From contig CALEXZ010000037.1 in assembly GCA_937926195.1 (NCBI GenBank), positions 1-15,638 of the forward strand: DNA of 15,638 nt. The letters run 5' to 3'. Origin of the DNA: an uncultured Actinomyces sp. (GTDB taxonomy: Bacteria > Actinomycetota > Actinomycetes > Actinomycetales > Actinomycetaceae). The notes beneath the pieces were generated by a model that was not told where the DNA came from, did no database searches, and saw only the letters and a program-made list of their open reading frames with translations. This document shows positions 6,760 through 12,972 of this stretch, one piece after another (positions within the stretch are counted from its first letter, which is position 1; each line of letters starts with the position of its first letter). Made by a program: the position numbers and the translations under genes.

Positions 6760-8055
6760 TCAGTCCTCCGACAGGGAGGTCCCCGGTGCCAGCGCGTCCA
6801 CCAGACGCGCGAGGTCCTCGTCGCCGGCGAACTCGATGGTGATCTTGCCCTTCTTCGCGCCTCGGGTGACCTTGACCCGGGTGTCGAAGGCGTCCGACAG
6901 GCGCGTCGAGAGCGCGGGAAGGGTCGTGCTCCGCGTCCGCAGGGTCGGCGTTGCAGGACTGGGCTCGTCGTGGAGCGCCACCAGCTCCTCCACTGCGCGC
7001 ACGGACAGTCCTTCGGCCACGACGCGCTGAGCCAGCCGTTCCATCGCCGAGGCGTCCGGCAGACCCAGGAGTGCGCGGGCATGCCCTGCTGAGATCACTC
7101 CTGCCGCGACCCGGCGCTGAACCAGTGCGGGAAGCTTGAGCAGACGCAGCGTATTCGAGATCTGCGAGCGCGAGCGTGCGATGCGCTGCGACAACTCTGA
7201 ATGGGTACAGCTGAAGTCCTCGAGGAGCTGCTGGTACGCGGCAGCCTCCTCCAGCGGGTTGAGCTGGACACGGTGAAGGTTCTCCAGCAGGGCGTCTCGT
7301 AGGAGGTCCTCGTCCTCCGTGTACCGCACGACTGCCGGGATCGCCGCGAGTCCGGCGACCTTGGACGCGCGCAGGCGCCGCTCACCCATAATGAGCTCGT
7401 AGGTGGTCTCACCGTCCTCACCGTCGACCCGGCGCACGACGATGGGCTGGAGCAGGCCCACTTCCTGGATGGAGGACGCGAGCTCTGCGATGTCCTCGTC
7501 GTCGAAGACCTGACGGGGCTGGCGAGGGTTGGGGACGATGAGCTCGACCGGCAGCTCGGCAAAGGTGGCACCCGGGACCGGGACCAGCCCGTTGGGGTTC
7601 TCGACCGCTGTGACCGCCGCTGTGTCGTCGACGGATGTTTCACGTGAAACACGTGCAGCGACGTCACGCTCCACACGCTCCGCGGCTGGTGTCACGCTCC
7701 CGGTGCCGGTTTCACGTGAAACATCCGTTGCGGTCCTCGTCTGGCGCCGGGCCGAGGTGCCCGCCGACGGAGTCGATTCGCGCGTCACGCCTTCCGCCGC
7801 GGCGGAGGCCCTCTCGCGGAGCACCTCGTTGCGACGCACCGGACGCTTGCTTCCCGCGCGTGCGCGACGGGACGGCTCCCTGAGCACCTCGGCGATCTCG
7901 GCAGCGCGGCTGGAGCTCGGTGGCGTCTCACCCGTGTCCGCCCGGCCGGCAGCGGGGAAGAAGACGTCAGTGGGCCGACGCGTCGGGTCCTCGGTCTGCG
8001 CCTCCGGAATGAGCGCCTGAAGACCCCGACCCAGACCACGCTTCTTCTGTGCCAT
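6760..8055 (-). CDS. parB: Chromosome partitioning protein ParB (CTPase/DNA-binding)
   Basis: CTP-dependent DNA clamp that loads at parS and, with ParA, segregates the origin. From ATG 8055 it has 431 residues. A GTG three bases earlier (8058) is also possible, but AGGAGG (8060-8065) lies only one base from it and four from the ATG. N-terminal ParA-stimulating motif KKRGLGRGLQALIP (4-17); then about 145 residues of low-complexity, Arg/Thr/Ser-rich linker; the ParB/Srx CTPase domain from FAELPVELIVPNPRQPR (165-181), with GERRLR (224-229) and ENLHRVQLNP (258-267); the HTH SELSQRIARSRSQISNTLRLLKLP (286-309); and a C-terminal dimerisation domain. The linker holds VSRET twice (112-116, 136-140), each encoded by a parS sequence. 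Overlaps the parA stop by one base (TGATG), so translation is coupled. Confidence 0.97.
   Translation of the reverse strand: MAQKKRGLGRGLQALIPEAQTEDPTRRPTDVFFPAAGRADTGETPPSSSRAAEIAEVLREPSRRARAGSKRPVRRNEVLRERASAAAEGVTRESTPSAGTSARRQTRTATDVSRETGTGSVTPAAERVERDVAARVSRETSVDDTAAVTAVENPNGLVPVPGATFAELPVELIVPNPRQPRQVFDDEDIAELASSIQEVGLLQPIVVRRVDGEDGETTYELIMGERRLRASKVAGLAAIPAVVRYTEDEDLLRDALLENLHRVQLNPLEEAAAYQQLLEDFSCTHSELSQRIARSRSQISNTLRLLKLPALVQRRVAAGVISAGHARALLGLPDASAMERLAQRVVAEGLSVRAVEELVALHDEPSPATPTLRTRSTTLPALSTRLSDAFDTRVKVTRGAKKGKITIEFAGDEDLARLVDALAPGTSLSED
7636..7651. promoter_or_regulatory. parS: parS site 5 (perfect, inside parB)
   Basis: Exact TGTTTCACGTGAAACA within the parB coding sequence. 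Read on the minus strand it encodes V136-S-R-E-T140 in the ParB linker. The same bases thus serve as a ParB-binding site and as codons. Confidence 0.97.
7708..7723. promoter_or_regulatory. parS: parS site 6 (15 of 16, inside parB)
   Basis: GGTTTCACGTGAAACA differs from the consensus only in the outermost base. It encodes V112-S-R-E-T116 of ParB, 57 bases from site 5. The outer positions of parS tolerate change in known systems, so binding is likely but may be weaker. Confidence 0.85.
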
Positions 8056-8957
8056 CACGCCTCCTCGACATCATCGTGCCCAGACACACCGCGCTCGGCG
8101 ATCTCCTGGGACAGCTGCTTGTACGCTACCGCTCCGGTCGACCGGGGGTCCCAGAAAACGACGGGCGCACCGAAGGACGGAGCCTCTGCCACACGGACCG
8201 ACCGCGGGATCTTTGTGTCCAGTGTGGCAGCGGGGAAGTACGTGCGCACCTCGGACTCGACCTCACGCGCGAGGGTCGTGCGCTGGTCGAACATCGTGAG
8301 CACGATCATCGACACCTCGAGCTCAGGGTTGTGGACCTCCGCGATACGGTCGATGGAGCGCGTGAGCAGCGCCAGTCCCTCAAGGGCGTAGTACTCCGCC
8401 TGCATCGGGATGAGCACCTCGCCCGCCGCCACGAAGGCGTTGACCGTCATGATGCCCAGGCTCGGCGGACAGTCGATGAAGACGTAGTCCAGGCGCGGCA
8501 GCTGCGCCTCCTCTCGCCCACGCAGGTACTCCCGCAGGGCCAGGGCCAGGCGCGCTTCACGCTGCGAGGCGTGGATGAGCTCGATCTCCACGGCGGCGGC
8601 GTCGATCGAGGCCGGAACACACCACAGCGAGGGGGCGAAGCGGGTCTGGACGACGACGTCCTCGATCCGGGCACCCTCGACGAGCACGTCGTAGATGGAG
8701 GCAGTGTCCTCGCCGTGCTCGACCCCCAGTGCCGTCGACGCGTTGCCCTGAGAGTCCGCGTCGATGACGAGCACGTGCAGGCCGGCCTCCGCGAGGGAGG
8801 CGGCCACGTTGACAGCGGTCGAGGTCTTGCCGACCCCGCCCTTCTGGTTCGCTACCGCGATGACGCGCGTGTCATCGGGGTGCGGAAACCTCTCAGCGTC
8901 AATGACCTCAAGGGCGGCGTGATCGGCCCGGAGCTGGTCAAAGATGGAACCTGACAA
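8055..8957 (-). CDS. parA: Chromosome partitioning ATPase ParA (Soj)
   Basis: Walker-type ATPase that forms ATP-dependent dimers on nucleoid DNA and moves ParB-parS complexes. It has 300 residues. The start is TTG at 8957, chosen because AGGAG (8965-8969) lies seven bases upstream and no ATG or GTG of suitable placement precedes the conserved core. An extension of about 30 residues (MSGSIFDQLRADHAALEV...) precedes the first strand, as in other actinobacterial ParA. Deviant Walker A KGGVGKT (39-45) with signature Lys39, Walker A' DADSQGNAST (66-75), Walker B FIDCPPS (160-166). No HTH domain, so this is chromosomal ParA rather than a plasmid type with autoregulation. Its stop overlaps the parB start. 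rsmG lies 129 bases upstream. Confidence 0.97.
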   Translation of the reverse strand: MSGSIFDQLRADHAALEVIDAERFPHPDDTRVIAVANQKGGVGKTSTAVNVAASLAEAGLHVLVIDADSQGNASTALGVEHGEDTASIYDVLVEGARIEDVVVQTRFAPSLWCVPASIDAAAVEIELIHASQREARLALALREYLRGREEAQLPRLDYVFIDCPPSLGIMTVNAFVAAGEVLIPMQAEYYALEGLALLTRSIDRIAEVHNPELEVSMIVLTMFDQRTTLAREVESEVRTYFPAATLDTKIPRSVRVAEAPSFGAPVVFWDPRSTGAVAYKQLSQEIAERGVSGHDDVEEA

Positions 8958-8964
8958 ACCTGTA

Positions 8965-8969
8965 CTCCT
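8965..8969 (-). promoter_or_regulatory. Ribosome binding site fixing the parA TTG start
   Basis: AGGAG on the minus strand, seven bases before TTG 8957. It is the only good Shine-Dalgarno sequence near the N-terminus and decides the start. A rare TTG with a strong site suggests tuned, low-level ParA translation. Confidence 0.7.
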
Positions 8970-9040
8970 CGGGCGACGTCCTGCAGGGGAACCTGCCGGG
9001 CACCTCAGTGTATGTGAGCCTCGGGTCGTCAGCCCCGTCC

Positions 9041-9049
9041 TGTGGACGA
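9041..9049 (-). promoter_or_regulatory. Isolated DnaA-box-like 9-mer upstream of parA
   Basis: On the minus strand TCGTCCACA matches the high-GC DnaA box TTGTCCACA at 8 of 9. It sits in the rsmG-parA gap, about 30 bases upstream of a possible -10 (TACACT, 9007-9012 on the minus strand) that lacks a clear -35. A single 8/9 match can occur by chance. Confidence 0.3.
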
Positions 9050-9086
9050 GCGCGCCCCACCGCTCGTCGGCCCAGGGCGCAATCGG

Positions 9087-9755
9087 TCAGCGCCTGGGGC
9101 GACGGACCTCGACGACCTTCGTGATCTCCTCGCCCGGAGTGACGACCTCGTGGATGACGGCAGGCTCCAGCTTGGCCTTCCTGATGACGTAACGGGCGTC
9201 ATCGACCTCGGCCTCGGCCTTGGCTCCCTTGAGTGCGAGCAGGCAGCCTCCCTGGCGCAGGAGGTGGGAGGTCAGGCGGACCAGGCGCGAGAGGTTCGCC
9301 ACAGCACGGGCCGTGACCACGTCGTAACGTTCGTGCACGTCCTCGGCGCGAGCACGGCGCACCTCGACGTTATCGAGGTCGAGCTCGGCGACGACGTCGG
9401 ACAGCCACTCCACACGACGTTCCATCGTTTCGATAAGTGTTACCTCTAGATCGGGGCGGAGCAGCGCGACGACGATCCCGGGAAAGCCAGCGCCTGACCC
9501 AACGTCCGCGACGCTGCCGCGTCCTGGAAGGAAGGGCACGACCGCCGCCGAGTTGACAATGTGCCTCGTCCACAGGCGCGGCATCTCCCGCGGACCGACG
9601 AGTCCGCGCAGCTCACCCTGCTCCTGGAGCATGTGCGCGAAGTGCTCAGCGCCCGAGAAGGCCACCCCGAACAGCTCGCGCACCTCATCGCTCGGTGTCT
9701 CGATGGCCCCAGGCACCCCACCGTCAGCCGCGCGCGCGGCGAGCTCCTCACCCAT
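9087..9755 (-). CDS. rsmG: 16S rRNA (guanine-N7) methyltransferase RsmG (GidB)
   Basis: SAM-dependent enzyme that methylates N7 of G527 (E. coli numbering) in 16S rRNA; loss in actinobacteria gives low-level streptomycin resistance. It has 222 residues, normal for the family. LWTRHIVNSA (61-70) is the family N-terminal signature. SAM motif I is VADVGSGAGFPG (82-93); the acidic end of strand 2 is LIETMERRVEWL (107-118); then VTARAVA (147-153) and LALKGA (173-178). ATG at 9755; the upstream sequence GGGGTACCGGT is only a weak ribosome site, and with only 20 bases to the jag stop, translation may depend on jag. Position between jag and parA is the standard one. Confidence 0.96.
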   Translation of the reverse strand: MGEELAARAADGGVPGAIETPSDEVRELFGVAFSGAEHFAHMLQEQGELRGLVGPREMPRLWTRHIVNSAAVVPFLPGRGSVADVGSGAGFPGIVVALLRPDLEVTLIETMERRVEWLSDVVAELDLDNVEVRRARAEDVHERYDVVTARAVANLSRLVRLTSHLLRQGGCLLALKGAKAEAEVDDARYVIRKAKLEPAVIHEVVTPGEEITKVVEVRRPRR

Positions 9756-9775
9756 ACCGGTACCCCGACGGCCGC

Positions 9776-10318
9776 TTAGGCCTCGTCGGTGTCCTCGACG
9801 TCGTCGTCCGCCTCGTCGGCGGGCAGGACAACGACGTGGCGGTGAGGCTCAGCACCCTCCGACTCCGAGACCAGCCCGGCCGCCGCGACGACGTCGTGGC
9901 ACACCTTACGCTCGAAGGGGTTCATGGGCTCCAGGGACACGCTCTCGCCCGTGAGCTCGACCTTGCGCACGGCCTCCTGCGCGACCTTCGTCAGCGCCTC
10001 GCGGCACGCCGCCCGGTAGCCGTTGATGTCGAGCATGAGCCGCGAGCGGTTGCCCGTACGCGCCTGGACCGCCAGACGGGTGAGCTCCTGGACGGCCTCA
10101 AGAACCTCGCCGTCCTCGCCCACGAGGTCGGCGAGCTCGCGCTCGTCACCCTCCTCGGAGGCCACGATGGCGATCGAGGCTCGCCCGTGGTCGATGTCGA
10201 TGTCGATGTCACCACCCAGGTCAGCGATGTCGAGCAGCTCCTCGAGGTAGTCCGCGCCGACTTCGCCCTCCTCCTCCAGGCGCTTGACGGTGCTGGACGT
10301 GGCGGTGTGGTCAGTCAT
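9776..10318 (-). CDS. khpB: RNA-binding protein KhpB/Jag (KH and R3H domains)
   Basis: Predicted cytosolic RNA-binding protein of 180 residues. In other Gram-positives KhpB partners with KhpA and affects cell division and small RNAs. The N-terminal Jag domain is absent, as is usual in actinobacteria. KH domain at about 35-110 with GEDG (67-70) as the GxxG loop and following helix EVLEAVQELT; R3H domain at about 115-165 with the diagnostic R137-xxx-H141 in PFERKVCHDVV and the strand PHRHVVV. Acidic C-terminal tail DEADDDVEDTDEA. ATG at 10318 with GGAGA just upstream. It lies 84 bases after yidC and 20 before rsmG, the family's typical position. Some annotations call this gene jag. Confidence 0.93.
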   Translation of the reverse strand: MTDHTATSSTVKRLEEEGEVGADYLEELLDIADLGGDIDIDIDHGRASIAIVASEEGDERELADLVGEDGEVLEAVQELTRLAVQARTGNRSRLMLDINGYRAACREALTKVAQEAVRKVELTGESVSLEPMNPFERKVCHDVVAAAGLVSESEGAEPHRHVVVLPADEADDDVEDTDEA

Positions 10319-10402
10319 GAGGTCTCCGTATCTTCAGGGTGTCGGACCGCGTGGCGTCTGCATCGACGCGCCCGCGGAGGTCTCGGTGGGGTCGGCGTCG
10401 GC

Positions 10403-11590
10403 TCAGCGCCGCTTCTTCGTGTTGTTCTTCTTGCGCTGCTGGCGCTGGCGGGCGCGCTTCTCGTAGCGTCGGCGGGCGATCTCCTCGGCAGTCAGGCCGG
10501 CGTACCCCGTCTGGTCCTGAGCAGACTGCTCGTCGGTGCCAAGCGCGTCGCTGTCCGCCGCCTCAACGTCCTGGCCACCGTCCGACGCGTCCAGGCCCGT
10601 CGTCGTGGCCGAGGCCCCCTTGCGCTTCTGACGGTCCTTGCGCACCGGCTGGACCCGCTGCCTGCGCTCGGAGGACTGCTCGGCGTACTCAGCCGCACGC
10701 TGCGCGGCCTCCTCCTCCTCGAGGGTCGGCAGACCCTTGGCGACGCGCTTGGCGTTGACCCGCTTGCGGTACTTCTTCTCCGCCTCGGAGCCCGGGGCGG
10801 GCATGTTGCGGATCGTGAAGAACTGCTGGCCCATGGTCCACAGGTTCGTCGTCACCCAGTACACGAGGACACCGATCTGGAACTGCACGCCCGTGAAGGC
10901 GAAGAAGATCGGCATGATCGTCATCATGATGCGCTGGGAGCGCATCATCGGGTTGTCGGAGCTCTTGGCGGACTCCGGCATGTTCTTCATGCTCAGCTGC
11001 GCCATGGTGTACCACTGCGTCGCCGACATCATGATGATCATGATGACCGTGACGACCTTCGTGGTGACGTCGTCGGTGCTCATGAAGGAGGCGGACAGCG
11101 GGGCGCCGAAGACCGTGGAGGCCTGGACGTCAGCGGCGAGCTGTGCCGTCAGCGGGCCGATGGAGTCATGGTTGGCGTAGGTGCCGTTGGCCACCGCCTG
11201 CAGCGAGGCCAGGACCCGGAACAGGGCGAAGAACACCGGCATCTGGATGAGGATCGGCATGCAGGACGCGAAGGGGTTGGTCCCGTGCTTGGAGTACAGG
11301 GCCATCATCTCCTCCTGCATCTTCTTCTGGGATGCAGGGTCCTTCTTGCCCTTGTACTTCGCCTGGAGCGCCTGGAGCTCGGGCTGCATGATCTGCATGC
11401 CGCGGCTGGCCCGGATCTGCTTGACGAACAGCGGCATGATGATGAGCCGCACGACCATCGTCAGGCCGATGATCGACAGGACCCAGGCCGCACCGGGGCC
11501 GTCGGGCATCCCGATGAAGGTCAGGGCCTTGTGGATGTAGACCATGACCCAGGCGACGGCGACCTTGAGGGGCCAGAGCATCGTGTCCAT
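10403..11590 (-). CDS. yidC: Membrane protein insertase YidC
   Basis: Inserts and folds inner membrane proteins, alone or with SecYEG. It has 395 residues. Membrane segments by hydrophobicity: about 8-26, 35-55 (containing the conserved hydrophilic-groove Arg48 in MVVRLIIMPLF), 112-130, 168-188 and 210-242. Between the second and third lies the cytosolic helical hairpin ELQALQAKYKGKKDPASQKK (71-90) and onward. The C-terminal ~140 residues are charged and end in a very basic tail (RRRYEKRARQRQQRKKNN...KKRR) that can contact ribosomes. No lipobox is seen. ATG at 11590 with AAGGAG (11595-11600) four bases upstream. It follows yidD by 69 bases and precedes jag, the standard order. Confidence 0.97.
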   Translation of the reverse strand: MDTMLWPLKVAVAWVMVYIHKALTFIGMPDGPGAAWVLSIIGLTMVVRLIIMPLFVKQIRASRGMQIMQPELQALQAKYKGKKDPASQKKMQEEMMALYSKHGTNPFASCMPILIQMPVFFALFRVLASLQAVANGTYANHDSIGPLTAQLAADVQASTVFGAPLSASFMSTDDVTTKVVTVIMIIMMSATQWYTMAQLSMKNMPESAKSSDNPMMRSQRIMMTIMPIFFAFTGVQFQIGVLVYWVTTNLWTMGQQFFTIRNMPAPGSEAEKKYRKRVNAKRVAKGLPTLEEEEAAQRAAEYAEQSSERRQRVQPVRKDRQKRKGASATTTGLDASDGGQDVEAADSDALGTDEQSAQDQTGYAGLTAEEIARRRYEKRARQRQQRKKNNTKKRR

Positions 11591-11659
11591 TGCACTCCTT
11601 GCTGTGCGTGTGGGGCCGGGGTGGCGCTGGCGGGCGGCTCCGGCCGGGTCCCGCGTCGG

Positions 11660-11998
11660 TCAGGACGTGAGCGTCTGCGGGCGGGGAACGTCGTGGGGGT
11701 AGGGGTAGCGCCACTGCCCGGGCTCCGGGACGTGGTCGACACCACCGCGGGTGAAGGGGTTGCAGCGCAGCAGCCGCCACGTCGCGAGCACCAGGCCCTT
11801 GAGCGCGCCGTGCGTGCGCACGGCCTCGACGGCGTAGGCCGAGCAGGTCGGGTAGTAGCGGCAGCGTCGCGGCAGCGCGGGCGACACCCAGCGCTGGTAC
11901 AGCCTCACGGGAGCGAGGAGCAGCCGGACGGCCGTGCTCTGGCGACCCGCGGGGGCGCCGGACTCAGCACCGCGGTCACGGCTCGTCATCGCGCTCAC
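11660..11998 (-). CDS. yidD: Membrane protein insertion efficiency factor YidD
   Basis: Small membrane-associated protein thought to aid YidC-dependent insertion. It has 112 residues from GTG 11998, somewhat longer than the usual 70-90 because of a polar N-terminus and a Pro-rich tail. The family core is clear: an amphipathic LLLAPVRLYQRWVSPAL (26-42), then C46-RYYPTCSAYAVEAV (46-60) with Cys46 and Cys52, and LLRCNPFTRGGVDHVP (76-91) with Cys79. The GTG overlaps the rnpA stop (GTGA, 11995-11998), so translational coupling is likely; an ATG at 11989 is an alternative start. Confidence 0.93.
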   Translation of the reverse strand: MSAMTSRDRGAESGAPAGRQSTAVRLLLAPVRLYQRWVSPALPRRCRYYPTCSAYAVEAVRTHGALKGLVLATWRLLRCNPFTRGGVDHVPEPGQWRYPYPHDVPRPQTLTS

Positions 11999-12351
11999 CG
12001 GCGCCGACCCTCACGCGCGCGCGCGAGGTGACGGTCGATGTCGACGGCGAGCTCAGCACTCGTGGCGCCGTCGGCCCCCGCAAGCCCTCTCACGACGACG
12101 CGCGCACCGGGCTCCAAGCCGCCCACGCGCTCGCACATGAGCGCGCGGATGCGCCGCTTGACCCGGTTGCGGTGCGTGGCCCTGGCCACCTGCTTCTTGG
12201 GCACGACAACGCCGACGAGCGCCGGGGCAGTGTCCCCGGTCTCGCCGGCGCGGTAGTGGATGACGAGCCGTCGGCTGCCGCTGCGCGCACCGGACCTCAC
12301 TGCGGCGGTGAAGTCCTCACCTCGCAGCATGCGGTGCGCGGCCGCGAGCAC
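11995..12351 (-). CDS. rnpA: Ribonuclease P protein component
   Basis: Protein subunit of RNase P, which with its catalytic RNA trims the 5' leader of pre-tRNAs. It has 118 residues, highly basic. Starts at GTG 12351, one base after the rpmH stop; the N-terminus LAAAHRMLRGEDFTAAVRSG matches actinobacterial RnpA, which argues against the internal ATG at residue 8. The signature RNRVKRRIRAL (61-71) is the RNA-binding helix, and Phe14 and the strand GVVVPKK fit the family fold. It sits between rpmH and yidD as in nearly all bacteria. The RNase P RNA gene is not in this window. Confidence 0.96.
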   Translation of the reverse strand: MLAAAHRMLRGEDFTAAVRSGARSGSRRLVIHYRAGETGDTAPALVGVVVPKKQVARATHRNRVKRRIRALMCERVGGLEPGARVVVRGLAGADGATSAELAVDIDRHLARAREGRRR

Positions 12352-12352
12352 C

Positions 12353-12490
12353 TCAGGCAGCGAGACGAGCGCGGCCCTTGCGGCGACGCGACGCGAGGAC
12401 GGCGCGGCCGGCGCGGGTGCTCATGCGCTTGCGGAAGCCGTGCACCTTGGCGCGACGGCGGTTGTTCGGCTGAAAGGTCCGCTTGCTCAC
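12353..12490 (-). CDS. rpmH: 50S ribosomal protein L34
   Basis: Ribosomal large-subunit protein of 45 residues, very basic, typical of the family: SKRTFQPNNRRRAKVHGFRK at 2-21, then RMSTRAGRAVLASRRRKGRA. The frame is open further upstream, but the true start is GTG 12490, with AGGAG (12498-12502) seven bases before it and the protein beginning exactly at the family N-terminus. It is the first gene of the minus-strand row; rnpA follows one base after its stop. A sigma-70-type promoter lies about 110 bases upstream. Confidence 0.97.
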   Translation of the reverse strand: MSKRTFQPNNRRRAKVHGFRKRMSTRAGRAVLASRRRKGRARLAA

Positions 12491-12602
12491 GGGTGTACTC
12501 CTGGTCGGATGATCGGAACCGTGCGTCACGGGGATCGCGGCACGGTCGCTCGCGCTGGCCGCCCCATGGGCCGGGACCTGACTCCGCGCGAACGTCTGCA
12601 CA

Positions 12603-12632
12603 ACAATACGGTTGCGCCTCCGGAGGGGTCAA
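12603..12632 (-). promoter_or_regulatory. Probable rpmH promoter
   Basis: On the minus strand TTGACC (12627-12632) and TATTGT (12603-12608) are separated by 18 bases, a good match to a housekeeping promoter in a GC-rich genome. Transcription would start near 12596, giving a leader of about 105 bases before rpmH. Confidence 0.55.
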
Positions 12633-12720
12633 ACGCTCGTCTTGCTCCGAGGGTGAGAAACCCGCCACTTTCCGCCGGTCCACGCCCCCGTCCCGAAGGC
12701 CTGCGCCGACCTCGGCGAGC

Positions 12721-12896
12721 CTGTCCACGGGGTGTGGGCAACCGTGCGACTCACCCTGTGGAACCCAGACGACGGACATCTGACATGCCATGCTTGTATG
12801 AGCCCAATCGCAAGCGTGAAGAGCGACAAGGCGCTACCCTCACGTTGTCCCCACGTGTGGACAACTCTGTGGAGTACTCAATTGTATATCTTGACA
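12721..12896. other. oriC: oriC half 1: DnaA-box cluster and AT-rich patch upstream of dnaA
   Basis: DnaA-box matches to TTGTCCACA: 12721-12729 plus (7/9), 12733-12741 minus (8/9, TGTGGGCAA), 12845-12853 plus (8/9, TTGTCCCCA), 12856-12864 minus (9/9, TGTGGACAA), 12868-12876 minus (7/9). The third and fourth face each other as a near-perfect 20-bp inverted repeat (12845-12864). Directly after comes 12873-12896, 17 of 24 bases A or T, the most AT-rich patch noticed in the window. It may be an unwinding element or the dnaA promoter, and the boxes would allow DnaA autoregulation. Confidence 0.7.
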
Positions 12897-12898
12897 GC

Positions 12899-12916
12899 TC
12901 CGGCTCCCGAGCCGGA
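12899..12916 (+). promoter_or_regulatory. Hairpin in the dnaA leader
   Basis: TCCGGCTC and GAGCCGGA form an 8-bp inverted repeat with a CC centre, 57 bases before the dnaA start. In practice this is a 7-bp stem with a 4-base loop. It lies in the probable 5' leader. Function is unknown. Confidence 0.35.
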
Positions 12917-12972
12917 ACCACCTGACCGAGGCGGACCGACCCGCCCAGGTCCCAAGCTCCGAGGAGGGCACC

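Noticed and set aside
8049..8954. Plus-strand open frame opposite parA
   Set aside because: Mirror frame of parA with His/Arg/Asp-rich translation and no domain.
9695..12031. Very long plus-strand open frame opposite rsmG, jag, yidC and yidD
   Set aside because: It is antisense to four well-recognised genes; long antisense frames are a by-product of high GC in third positions. Its translation is rich in His, Arg and Asp with no domain.
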